A stretch of DNA of 64,000 bases, from NCBI GenBank assembly GCA_017309115.1, contig JAFLEF010000021.1, positions 1 through 64,000 of the forward strand, given 5' to 3'. Below are positions 24,866 to 33,168 of the stretch, in pieces; position 1 is the stretch's first letter, and each line of letters starts with the position of its first letter. The notes beneath the pieces were generated by a model. The model ran no database searches. It was not told the origin of the DNA and worked only from the letters and a program-made list of their open reading frames with translations. A program made the translations under genes and the position numbers. The DNA comes from Verrucomicrobiota bacterium. Lineage in GTDB: Bacteria; Verrucomicrobiota; Verrucomicrobiia; Limisphaerales; UBA9464.

Positions 24866-27800
24866 TTACTCCACATAGAGAAACTCATTCGCGTTGAGAA
24901 GGACCTGGCACAAATCGGCCAGCGCCAGGATGCGGGCGTCCAGATTCGGGGCGTCGGTGGGTTTGGTGGGCCGGAGATCGCGACCCTGACCCGAGGCGTC
25001 CCGGAAGTAGCTCGGTTTGGCTTCGAATTCCCAAAGGCCCACCGTCGAGTCCAGGGCACCCGGGCGATTCAATTGGAGGTCGGCCGGACCCAGAGCGCCG
25101 GCGCTGAGGCGGACGTCGTCGATCAAACCGTCCCAAAGATTCTTGCCGCCGGGCCGTCCGCCCAGGGTGAGGGTGGGCTGTTGCGGACTCGCTTGGAGGA
25201 CTCCGGTGCGGGACCGGGTCACGAGCAGCGGTTCCTCGTCGTTGGAAAGATCCTTCACGTAGAAGGTCACCTGCGGACCGCTCTCGCCCTGGAACCGCAC
25301 CGCCGCCGCGACGAAATACGGTTTGTCCATTTGCAGGACCAGATCGGAGCTCAACTCGTCCGAGACCGCCGCGCCGCTGCTGGACCGACCACTCAATTGC
25401 AAAGCGAGTGTCTGAGGGTGCGGAGATTTGCGCCCGGAAACACCCAGCATCCAGCCCGCTTCGACATCAGTTCCGCCCCGGAGCGCGACGATGGCGCGAA
25501 GCGACGCGTCTTCCGGCAGCGTGCGCAGGTACACGAATGACTCCACGGTGAAGTCGTCGTTCAGAAGGGCACCGGGCCACTGAGCGGTCAGGACTTCCTG
25601 CGGTGACCGCGGGGCCATCAGGGCGGCGCGGCCGTCGCGGAAGGGAATTCGGTCCGACTGGAATCCCGCGGACGCCGAGAGCGCGAGTTCGGGGTCGACG
25701 ACGCAGAGTTGAGCGGCGAGAAATTCAGCAGCGGCTTTGGCTTCGGCGGGAGCGGGGCGCCGGCCGAAGGTCGAGAGATACGCGAGTTCCACGGCTTTGT
25801 TCATCTGGCCGCCGGATTCGGTTTGCAACGCCTGCGCCATCGACCGGGAGCGTTGGAGCAATTGCGGGCTGTTGATCAGCAACAGGGATTGAACCGGCGT
25901 GGTGGTGGTGTCGCGGGACGGCGTGCTGGAGAACTGCTGGGGCACGTCGAAGACCTCCAGCAAGGGGTCACGAGTGTTGCGCAGGACCTTCGTGTAAATG
26001 GACCGGCGAAACTGCGAGGGATCGGCCGCCGGCCCGGTGGGTTCGGTTTTCAGTTCCCGAGTGGCGGTGAGCAGGGCGTCCCGAATCTGTTCCGCATCCA
26101 ACCGCCGAGTCTGGCCCCGCCACCACTTCCGATTCTCCGGATCGAGCGTCTGATTTCGTTCCCAGTGTTGGGCCAGGGTGCGTTCGCGGCGGGCGCGGCT
26201 GCGGGACGACGTCTCGGCGACGGTTCCCGGTGAGGAGGCCTGACGATAGACCGCGCTGGTGACGAGCAGGCGGTGCAGCTTCTTCAAGCTCCAGCCTTCG
26301 GCGACAAAGCGTCGGGTCAGCCAATCGAGCAACTCGGGATGCGTCGGGGCATCTCCCAAATGCCCGAAGTCGCTGCTGGTGCCGACCAAGCCCCGGCCAA
26401 AGTGGTACTGCCAAACCCGGTTCACCATCACGCGGGCGGTCAGCGGATGATCCGGCTGGGTGAGCCAATCCGCGAGGGCCGCTCGGCGTCCGGTCGACTC
26501 CGGAGCCTGAGGTCGGGCCGCAATGAGGGCTGGCGCGTCCTGCAGCACGGTGGGGAATCCAGGCTCAATGGGTTCGCCGGAGCGCTTGGGAATTCGGGTG
26601 GGCGGAGCGACTGGGCCGACGTCCCGAACGGTAAGCGTCACGGGAAGCGGCGCCGGTCGGTCGCCGTCAAAGGCGGCGAGTTCCTTGCGCAACTTGGCCA
26701 GGGCTTCCTTGTCCTCGGGCTTCAATCCCGAGGACATGCGGTCGTGTTCGTAAGTGATCTGCCGATAGGCCAGGGATCCGACCTGACGTTCCCAGGGCGA
26801 CCGATCCGCCTCGGGTTTGCGCAGGATGGTTTGAATCTCCGGGGGAAATTTGCTGATGGCACTTTCCGCCAACTTGGTTCGGTACGGCGTTTCGAGGGCG
26901 TCAATCTGGGCGCGCAGGCTGGCGGTCTTTTCTTCCCAGACGGCCAGCTGCCGGGCGTATTCCGTCCGCTCGGCGGCGGTGGCGGCGGGCAGTTGATCGT
27001 GCCACTGGATGCCGGCGAAGAAGGCCTGCAGGCGGAAGTAATCTTTCTGCAGCAAGGGATCGAACTTGTGGTCGTGACACCGCGCGCACTGGAATCCCAA
27101 GCCGAGGAAGACATCCCCGGTGGTGTCCGTGATGTCGGTCAGTACGGTGTTCCATTGGCCGGCGGCGTCCCGGTTGTTGTACTCGTAGATGCCGAGGCGC
27201 AGGTAACCGGTGGCCATCTGGGCGTCGGGTTCGTCGGGATACAGTTCGTCGCCGGCCAACTGCTCCCGGACGAACTGGTCGTAGGGCTTGTCGGCGTTGA
27301 GCGAGCGGATCACGTAATCCCGGTAGCGCCAGGCGGTGGGGCGGAGGTCGTCGGACTTGTACCCATCGGAATCGGCGTAGCGAACCAGATCCAGCCAATG
27401 GCGCGCCCACCGTTCGCCGTAGCGGGGACTGGCGAGCAAGCGATCCACCAGCCGTTCGTACGCATCGGAACGGCGGTCCGCGACAAACGCGTCGATGTCC
27501 GCCGCCGACGGAGGCAGGCCCCACAAGTCGAAGTAGAGCCGACGGATCAGCACGGTGCGGTTGGCTTCCGGCGAAGGCGTGAGTGAAGCCTGGTTGAGTC
27601 CATCCAGGATGAACCGGTCGACGTCGGTGCGGACCCAGTTGCCGTCGCGGACTCGGGGAACCGGGACGGTGCGAGCCGGTTGAAAAGCCCACCAAGTTCG
27701 ATCGTCCTCGGTGATCTGACCGCGGGGACGGGCTTTCAGTTTCTCGGCGTCCAGTCCCGGAGCGCCCTGAGCGACCCAATCCGTCAGGAGCTTCTGTTCT

Positions 27801-28126
27801 TCGGCCGAAAGACGGGGGCCTTTGGGCGGCATCCGTTCCTGGGGATCGGTGGAATTGATCCGCCGGAGCAGGGCGCTTTGACCCGGTTCACCCGGAACAA
27901 CGAGCGCTTCACCGGATTCCCCGCCGTGGCGAAGTCCGGAAGCGGAATCCAGGACCAGACCACCCTTCAGTTTCTCGGCCGAATGGCTGTGGCACCGAAA
28001 GCAGTTCTCGGCCAGAACGGGTCGAATCTTCTCCTCGAAGGTGGCCTCGCCCAGCCCGAACACCGGCAGTACCGCGCAGCCCAGACTCCACGCCAAAGCG
28101 CGGTTCCAAAAGGTGCGGGGCGTCAT
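24866..28126 (-). CDS. Cytochrome / DUF1549 / DUF1553 protein with LamG domain
   Basis: A 1086-residue exported protein. Signal peptide to about residue 26; cytochrome domain with CFRCH (42-46) and [14 protein letters not shown]1549 (about 150-370; [19 protein letters not shown]); DUF1553 (about 540-800; [20 protein letters not shown]). Then a C-terminal LamG/concanavalin-type module (about 870-1050; [17 protein letters not shown], then [17 protein letters not shown]). The LamG module is absent in the paralogue at 20682-23099 and probably binds a carbohydrate or protein ligand. Coupled with a DUF1501 gene downstream. Confidence 0.92.
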   Translation of the reverse strand: MTPRTFWNRALAWSLGCAVLPVFGLGEATFEEKIRPVLAENCFRCHSHSAEKLKGGLVLDSASGLRHGGESGEALVVPGEPGQSALLRRINSTDPQERMPPKGPRLSAEEQKLLTDWVAQGAPGLDAEKLKARPRGQITEDDRTWWAFQPARTVPVPRVRDGNWVRTDVDRFILDGLNQASLTPSPEANRTVLIRRLYFDLWGLPPSAADIDAFVADRRSDAYERLVDRLLASPRYGERWARHWLDLVRYADSDGYKSDDLRPTAWRYRDYVIRSLNADKPYDQFVREQLAGDELYPDEPDAQMATGYLRLGIYEYNNRDAAGQWNTVLTDITDTTGDVFLGLGFQCARCHDHKFDPLLQKDYFRLQAFFAGIQWHDQLPAATAAERTEYARQLAVWEEKTASLRAQIDALETPYRTKLAESAISKFPPEIQTILRKPEADRSPWERQVGSLAYRQITYEHDRMSSGLKPEDKEALAKLRKELAAFDGDRPAPLPVTLTVRDVGPVAPPTRIPKRSGEPIEPGFPTVLQDAPALIAARPQAPESTGRRAALADWLTQPDHPLTARVMVNRVWQYHFGRGLVGTSSDFGHLGDAPTHPELLDWLTRRFVAEGWSLKKLHRLLVTSAVYRQASSPGTVAETSSRSRARRERTLAQHWERNQTLDPENRKWWRGQTRRLDAEQIRDALLTATRELKTEPTGPAADPSQFRRSIYTKVLRNTRDPLLEVFDVPQQFSSTPSRDTTTTPVQSLLLINSPQLLQRSRSMAQALQTESGGQMNKAVELAYLSTFGRRPAPAEAKAAAEFLAAQLCVVDPELALSASAGFQSDRIPFRDGRAALMAPRSPQEVLTAQWPGALLNDDFTVESFVYLRTLPEDASLRAIVALRGGTDVEAGWMLGVSGRKSPHPQTLALQLSGRSSSGAAVSDELSSDLVLQMDKPYFVAAAVRFQGESGPQVTFYVKDLSNDEEPLLVTRSRTGVLQASPQQPTLTLGGRPGGKNLWDGLIDDVRLSAGALGPADLQLNRPGALDSTVGLWEFEAKPSYFRDASGQGRDLRPTKPTDAPNLDARILALADLCQVLLNANEFLYVE

Positions 28127-28395
28127 GCGGAGAAACGTACTTCAGGCGCGAAGCATTCCGCAATGCCGGAGGCGGGCTGAATCAGCGGCACCGGCCACTT
28201 ACGTGCGAAACCACGCAGACCAACCGCGAATGAACGCGAATGAACGCCAATCGGGAATAGGGAGAAGCGGTCGAAACGAGTGGCTTTGAAGGAACACCCT
28301 TTGGTGTGTGTAGTACGGCCTCCCTGAATTCGATTCTGGCCCCACTCATTCGCGTGAATTCGCGTCCATTCGCGGTTCCAACTGCATGGTTATGG
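28127..28395. other. Intergenic gap with CGCGAATGAA repeats
   Basis: No gene. CCGCGAATGAACGCGAATGA (28219-28238) is a 10-base tandem repeat, and a partly inverted counterpart (ATTCGCGTGAATTCGCG then TCCATTCGCGGTT) lies at 28348-28377. The gap separates the DUF1549/1553 operon from the glycosyltransferase; both are transcribed leftwards. Confidence 0.55.
28219..28244. repeat. Decamer tandem repeat CGCGAATGAA
   Basis: Two and a half units of CGCGAATGAA, the last altered to CGCCAAT. A three-unit version is at 49208-49234. Confidence 0.7.
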
Positions 28396-29247
28396 CTAAG
28401 TGCGAAACCACTTCAGCAGGGTTCGCCCCAACTCGTTGCGGGTTTCCCGACGCAAGGTTTCAGCCGAGGGAACCGACTGGCTGCCGCGTTGCAAATCCCA
28501 GTAATGGCAGGCGACGAGCAACTGGTAGGTGGCCTGCAACAGACTCCAGACGAGGCCGTGCATGCCATGACGCCAGGCTTGCTGACCGAGATACCGGCCC
28601 AGGAACTCCGAGGCCGGCCGGCGAATCAGGTAGGGCCAGAGGGCGGGCTTGACCGTGGCGGCCTGCCGCTCGGCATCGAGGCGGCTGTAGTGGACAAACT
28701 TTTGGATGAACCGGCTGAGGGAAGCGCCGTAGCCGGGATGTTCCAGAGCCCAGGCCGGATTCGCCTCCAGATTGATCTGCTGACCGTCCACCTTGGGGGG
28801 TTCGTGGACCAGGGTGGGCCAGTTAATCTGTTTGCGACGAACGAACCGTACCTGGTGGTCGGGCCAGAACCCGTGTTCCAGCCATTCGCCGAGGAAGAAA
28901 TTCTTGCGAGGCAGCCCGATGGCGCTGGCCGGGGAGGTCTTCGCCAGGGTGCGCAGGTGTTCGGCCAGGGAGGCGGGGACCCGTTCGTCGGCGTCCACAA
29001 TCAGCACCCAGTCGTGGGTGCATTGGGAGAGGGCGAGATTGCGGACGGGTTCGACGACTGGATGCAGGGGCATGTCGATAATGCGCGCTCCGAAGCGGGT
29101 GGCGATTTCCCGGGTGTCGTCGGTGCTGGTCATGTCGGCCACGATCAATTCGTCGGCCCAATTCAGCGTTTCCAGGCAGCCGGCCAGCCACGCCGACTCG
29201 TTGCGGGTGTGGACCAGGGCAGTGATTTTGGGCAGGGCGGAATTCAT
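28396..29247 (-). CDS. Family 2 glycosyltransferase (WaaE-like)
   Basis: A 283-residue cytoplasmic glycosyltransferase of the GT-A fold. It opens with KITALVHTRNESAWLAGCLE, has TSTDDTREIA for nucleotide-sugar binding and a metal-binding DAD (85-87, in VLIVDADER). The downstream region GRKNFFLGEWLEHGFWPD-like and the length match the WaaE/KdtX-like group that adds sugars to lipopolysaccharide core. The C-terminus contains a hydrophobic amphipathic stretch (YLGQQAWRHGMHGLVWSLLQ) that may touch the membrane. It stands alone; the sugar and acceptor are unknown. Confidence 0.87.
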   Translation of the reverse strand: MNSALPKITALVHTRNESAWLAGCLETLNWADELIVADMTSTDDTREIATRFGARIIDMPLHPVVEPVRNLALSQCTHDWVLIVDADERVPASLAEHLRTLAKTSPASAIGLPRKNFFLGEWLEHGFWPDHQVRFVRRKQINWPTLVHEPPKVDGQQINLEANPAWALEHPGYGASLSRFIQKFVHYSRLDAERQAATVKPALWPYLIRRPASEFLGRYLGQQAWRHGMHGLVWSLLQATYQLLVACHYWDLQRGSQSVPSAETLRRETRNELGRTLLKWFRT

Positions 29248-29603
29248 GCGCAGCGATCAGCCGATGATGGAGCGGGGCGGAATGGGTCAGTTTCCAAGCA
29301 CCGGCGGAAGAGTGACTTCCCGGCGAACCGGTGGGACACCATAGGAAGCACTGGCCCTTCGCGACAAGGGCGAAGCGGGAAGCTGAGAGCTGAGAGGTAA
29401 AGCAGCGAAGCGGTAAGGGGTAAGGGCGGAGGGTGTTCTCCAGGTCTTCATTCGTGCTTCTTGCGCGCCTATTCGTGGTTCCATTCCCGGGGTTGTGTGG
29501 CTGAGGGAGCACTGGGGCGAGGCGCGAGACGAACTGGTGTTCCTCCACGCGCGGACGGTTCCGCAGAGCGGCGCCCTATCAGAACACGCTCCAGAGCGTC
29601 GCC
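29248..29603. other. Intergenic repeat island
   Basis: 356 bases without a gene. It holds GCTGAGA and GCGGTAA-like words (29381-29430), an inverted module E (CATTCGTGCTTCTTGCGCGC at 29450) and a diverged module C with altered arms (29538-29604; CGGTTCCGCAGAGCGGCGCC). Confidence 0.6.
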
Positions 29604-30257
29604 CTACTGGGGTTGCGGTCGGGTCCAGCGGTAGAGGGGCAGGGCCAACACGGCACCCAGAATCGGGGCGGTCAGATAGATCCACAGATGTTCCAGATGA
29701 CCGCTGACCACGGCCGGGGCCAGCGAACGAATGGGATTCATCGAGGCGCCGCAGATCGGTCCGGCAAACATCGCTTCCAGACCAATGACCGAGCCTACCG
29801 CGATTCCCGCGGTAATGCCCTTCTCCTTCGCGCCGGTGGAAACGTTGAGAATGGTGAGCATGAGGATGGCGGTCAGGATCACTTCCAGCACGAAGCTCTG
29901 TCCGGCCGTTCCCGCTGGGAGGGTGGCGCCGAGCCTGGCATCGGTGGGGAACAGCAGCCTCAGGACAATGCTAGCCAGGAACGCGCCCACGGCTTGGGCT
30001 GCCAGATAGCCCGGAACCTCCCGCCAGGGGAAACGACCGCCGGTCGCGAAGGCGATGGTGACGGCCGGATTGAAATGAGCTCCGGAGACATCGCCCCAGG
30101 TGTAGATCAACGCCAGCACCACCAGACCAAACGTCAGGGCGATTCCAACATGACCCAAGGTGCCCCCGCTAACGCCGTTGATCACGATTGCTCCGGTGCC
30201 GGCGAACAGCAGGGTGAACGTGCCGAGCGCTTCGGCGAGCAGTCGGTTTAGCGGCAT
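29604..30257 (-). CDS. Aquaporin / MIP-family channel in an arsenic operon
   Basis: A 217-residue membrane protein of the major intrinsic protein family with six hydrophobic segments. The first pore motif is NPA (63-65, in GAHFNPAVTIAF). The second is NPI followed by Arg (174-177, ASMNPIRSLAP), so its third residue differs from the standard NPA. The N-terminus (LAEALGTFTLLFAGTGAI) is typical of the family. Known relatives in arsenic operons, such as AqpS of Sinorhizobium, carry trivalent arsenic out of the cell; here the genes upstream are an ArsM-type methyltransferase and a sigma factor. Methylated arsenic or arsenite is a plausible substrate by context. ATG 30257 overlaps the sigma gene end; a GTG at 30266 is an alternative. 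Confidence 0.85.
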   Translation of the reverse strand: MPLNRLLAEALGTFTLLFAGTGAIVINGVSGGTLGHVGIALTFGLVVLALIYTWGDVSGAHFNPAVTIAFATGGRFPWREVPGYLAAQAVGAFLASIVLRLLFPTDARLGATLPAGTAGQSFVLEVILTAILMLTILNVSTGAKEKGITAGIAVGSVIGLEAMFAGPICGASMNPIRSLAPAVVSGHLEHLWIYLTAPILGAVLALPLYRWTRPQPQ

Positions 30258-30868
30258 GACGTGCACGAGGTCGAGGCCGGATGCGGAACGGCTTCAATCA
30301 CCCGTCCCCGCCGGTCGAATTCAAAGCGGCAGCATTGGTCCAGAAGTCGTCCCAGGCGAGCCCGGGCGCGTTGAACCCGCGATTTGGCTCCGGAAAGCGA
30401 CACTCCCAGGTGTTCGGCGAGTTGCTTTTGCGTGAGACCTTCGTACTCGGTCAGGCGAAGGGCCTCACGATCCTCGGCTGGCAATTGATCGAGGAATCGC
30501 AGAATGGCCGGCCGCAGATCCGGCAAATCGGGCTCGGGGGTGTCCGTTGCGAGGTTGTCGGGAAGTTCCTCGGATGGTCGGGAACGGCGGGCGTGATCGA
30601 TCAGCGTGTTCCGGGCGATGCGATAGAGCCAGGATTCCAATTTGCCGCTGTCGCGCAGGGTGGGCAGGCGTTCGTGGACCTTGAGCCAGATCTCCTGGGT
30701 GAGATCCTCAGCCAGACTGGGATTCGAAATTCGCTGGCGCACGAATCCCAGCAGGGCGGAGCCAAATTGGTCGAAGAGAGCTTCCAGGGAAGGTGGCGTT
30801 CCCGCCGCCGTAGATTCGGAAACTGCTACTGACGGCCGGTCGGCAGGAATGAGGGCGATCTCCTTCAT
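30248..30868 (-). CDS. ECF-type sigma factor, SigZ-like
   Basis: A 206-residue sigma-70 family factor. Region 2 (QFGSALLGFVRQRISNPSLA, then EDLTQEIWLKVHERLPTL, then LYRIARNTLIDHARR) and region 4 (EYEGLTQKQLAEHLGVSLS, then GAKSRVQRARARL) are clear. The C-terminus carries CC (179-180) and a terminal CTSC (202-205) after a FEFDRRGRVIE strand, a layout I associate with SigZ-type factors found near arsenic genes. The cysteines could sense arsenite or another thiol-reactive ligand, which is inference. Translationally coupled to the arsM-like gene (ATGA at 30865-30868) and overlaps the aquaporin start. No anti-sigma factor is adjacent. Confidence 0.87.
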   Translation of the reverse strand: MKEIALIPADRPSVAVSESTAAGTPPSLEALFDQFGSALLGFVRQRISNPSLAEDLTQEIWLKVHERLPTLRDSGKLESWLYRIARNTLIDHARRSRPSEELPDNLATDTPEPDLPDLRPAILRFLDQLPAEDREALRLTEYEGLTQKQLAEHLGVSLSGAKSRVQRARARLGRLLDQCCRFEFDRRGRVIEAVPHPASTSCTSCR

Positions 30869-31659
30869 GGAATCGGTTTGACCGCTTCCAGCGTGGCGGA
30901 CACGACGAATTCTTCAACGCGGGATCCCGGGGCCCATTCCCGGATGAATTCCCGACTCTCGTCTTTGGGCCGGATGCGGACGTCCACAAATCCCGCGGCG
31001 TGAAACCAGGCTTCCCATTCGGCGATCGAAGCGGCTCCCGAAGCGCAGGCGCAATAGAGCGAGGGGTCGTTGGCGATTTCCGGGGGAAGATCTGCGGTGC
31101 GCACCGGATCGGACACGGCGACGCGCCCGCCGGGACGGAGGACACGGAAGGCTTCGGTCAACACCCGGAGCTTTTCGGGGGAAAGATTCAGCACGCAGTT
31201 GGAGATTACGACATCGACTGAGTTGTCGGCGACCGGCAGGGCTTCGATTTCTCCCAGGCGGAATTCTACCTGGGTGTAACCGCCGCGCCGGGCGTTATCG
31301 CGGGCGCGTTGCAGCATCTCGTGGGTCATGTCGACGCCAATCACCCGCCCGGTGGGACCCACCGCCCGAGCGGCCAGGAAGCAGTCGAATCCGGCTCCGC
31401 TGCCTAGATCCAGGACGGTTTGTCCCGGCTTCAGGGAGGCGATGGCCAGCGGATTGCCGCAGCCGAGACCGAGGTTGGCGCCGGTGGGAACACTGGTGTC
31501 GTCGGTGTCGGCGTAGCCCAGTTTGGCGGCCTCGGTCGGGGTACAGCAGCCGCCGGCGGAACTGGTGCTCCGGTCGCGTTCCAAGGCGATCTTACCGTAG
31601 CGGCTGCGGACGGTGTTGCGGATCAGGTCCGCGGAGGAAATCGTGATGGATTCGTTCAT
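30865..31659 (-). CDS. Arsenite S-adenosylmethionine methyltransferase
   Basis: A 264-residue ArsM-type methyltransferase that would methylate trivalent arsenic using S-adenosylmethionine in the cytoplasm. Visible: the N-terminal helix (ISSADLIRNTVRSRYGKIAL), Cys pair 38-39, GLGCGNP with Cys67, SAM-binding motif VLDLGSGAGFDC (82-93), ISNCVLNLSPEK with Cys155, and Cys203/Cys205 in CACASGA. The arsenic-binding cysteines of known ArsM proteins correspond to Cys67, Cys155 and Cys205. The start ATG at 31659 follows family alignment (MNESITISSADL); an in-frame extension to 31686 is possible. First gene of arsM - sigma - aquaporin. Confidence 0.93.
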   Translation of the reverse strand: MNESITISSADLIRNTVRSRYGKIALERDRSTSSAGGCCTPTEAAKLGYADTDDTSVPTGANLGLGCGNPLAIASLKPGQTVLDLGSGAGFDCFLAARAVGPTGRVIGVDMTHEMLQRARDNARRGGYTQVEFRLGEIEALPVADNSVDVVISNCVLNLSPEKLRVLTEAFRVLRPGGRVAVSDPVRTADLPPEIANDPSLYCACASGAASIAEWEAWFHAAGFVDVRIRPKDESREFIREWAPGSRVEEFVVSATLEAVKPIP

Positions 31660-32178
31660 CACCTGGGATGACGACAGCGTTCGCAAAAGGACGCAGGAAA
31701 AATTTCTGACGCGGGAAAGCTGAGAGGTAAGCGGGAAGCGTTAAGCGGTAAGGAATGCGCGAAGTGGTTGGAGTGCGCCAGCCCTCTAGCCCTCTGGCGC
31801 TTTGGGGCGCGTGGAAGGCAGGTGAGGGTTTGTGGATGCTCTGAGGCGTCAGCAGCCGTGACGAAAAGCGGTAGCTCCGCTGCGCTGCGCGACCGCAGTC
31901 CAAGACGCTTCGCGTGGGTCACGCCGGCGAGGAAACGAACCTCCAGTGATTCGTTGGAGGTGTCGATTTGGGGACTAGACGGGCATGGTTGAATGATTGG
32001 GTTCAAGTCTAGTGGCCGGTAGTCGTTACTTGGTGCACTTCGAACAACCCAAATCGTCGAAACTACTCGCCCGCTCCAAAACCCTCGTTTTCCTGTCGAC
32101 CGGAGATCGCTCCACCACTGGGAACTCAGAGCCACGTTTCGGAACGGACCGAGGCGCCCACTCCTAACAATCCCCAAA
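31660..32178. other. Intergenic repeat island
   Basis: 519 bases without a gene. GCTGAGA and AAGCGG-type words (31717-31752), module A (31770-31812, with a small internal duplication AGCCCTCT) and module B (31845-31902) lie in the usual order. The 32000-32178 portion matches no module and contains nothing I recognise. The promoter of the arsM operon must lie in 31660-31715 if it is conventional. Confidence 0.6.
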
Positions 32179-32586
32179 ATGGACTCGATTCAGGAAGACT
32201 TGGAGAAATACCGGGCACGATTGCCGTGGCGCCGGTGCTCGTGTGGAGGGGTCTTGATTCCGTGCCAAGTGCGTCGCAAGTATCTCCTCGTTTGGAGCGT
32301 CGGCGGAATGGCGGTTTATGAGTGTCCGCTGTGTCCCCTTAAAATCGAGTTGGAGAGCTGGGGGGATCATGTCGCCCAGTTCGTCGGAATGGGTTTGTTT
32401 CTGTGGCTCGCGTCCTTGTTCCTGCTGCCTTGGGAATTCAAGCAGGGGGCACCGAACGGCATGGCGAGTTGGGTCATCGGAGGTTTTCTCTTCCTCGGGG
32501 GAATTGGTTCGGGTCTAACGGCCGTTTTTCAGATTCAGGACCGGTTTCGCCACCCAAGGATTCCGCGATCCACTGAGTCACGCTGA
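32179..32586 (+). CDS. Small membrane protein with zinc-ribbon-like cysteines
   Basis: A 135-residue protein. The N-terminal half has CSCGGVLIPC and CPLC, a four-to-five-cysteine arrangement like a small zinc ribbon. Two hydrophobic segments follow (GMGLFLWLASLFLLPW and SWVIGGFLFLGGIGSGLTAV), so the protein is probably anchored with the cysteines in the cytoplasm. No family recognised. It is flanked by repeat islands on both sides and has no operon partner. Confidence 0.6.
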   Translation: MDSIQEDLEKYRARLPWRRCSCGGVLIPCQVRRKYLLVWSVGGMAVYECPLCPLKIELESWGDHVAQFVGMGLFLWLASLFLLPWEFKQGAPNGMASWVIGGFLFLGGIGSGLTAVFQIQDRFRHPRIPRSTESR

Positions 32587-33168
32587 TTCCACCAGACGTC
32601 GCGCCACCTGGGTAGGGATGGACCGATGGGCCGTCCCCGGTTGGCCGGCGAAGCCTGGCCGACTGGCATTTGCTGGTCAGCGTTGGCTGAACCGGGTGCG
32701 ACTCCGTCTCCGCACGGGGCAATGGTTTCCCGCGGAGGACGCGGAGGGGAAAAGGCGGGTAAGGGGTAAGGGCGGAGGAAATTCTTCACTGCCCCATTCG
32801 TGCTTTCCTTACCGTGATTCCAGCGCGGTTGGAGGTTGTGAGTGATTCGACGCGTCATCAGCCGGGACGGAAAGCGGTAGCTACGCAGGCTTCGCTACCG
32901 CACTCCAAAAGGCTCGGCGGAGCGTCGCCCCACCTGGGAGCGCCGGCGTCTCGCCGGCCAGTGTCCGAAGATCGGGGGAGGCAGAGGGAAACGCCGGCGA
33001 GACGCCAGCGCTCCCAGTCAACCGAGCCTCGCTCTTCCTTCGCCCTTAGCCCGGGGCGGGTGGGGGGTGTGGGTGATTCGACGCGTCAGCAGCCGGGACG
33101 GAAAGCGGTAGTTCCGCAGACTGCGCTACCGCACTCCAAAGCGCTTCGCGGAGCGCCGCCTTACCGAT
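32587..33168. other. Large intergenic repeat island
   Basis: 582 bases without a gene and the most densely packed island. Contents in order: module F (32612-32692), CGCGGAGGA unit and GGTAAGGGGTAAGG words (32729-32775), module B (32853-32910), module C right-arm fragment (32912-32935), an 84-base inverted repeat (32936-33020), module B again (33080-33137), then the convergent end of the giant fusion gene. Confidence 0.7.
32936..33020. repeat. Inverted repeat with GGGAGCGCCGGCGTCTCGCC arms
   Basis: The left arm GGGAGCGCCGGCGTCTCGCC pairs with the right arm GGCGAGACGCCAGCGCTCCC (one mismatch), separated by about 35 bases. It lies between two copies of module B. Long arms and no coding content suggest a small mobile or structural element; function unknown. 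Confidence 0.75.

Noticed and set aside
24116-25540. 474-residue + strand open frame
   Set aside because: Antisense to the end of the DUF1501 gene and the DUF1549/1553 gene, which both have clear motifs. It is a shadow frame.
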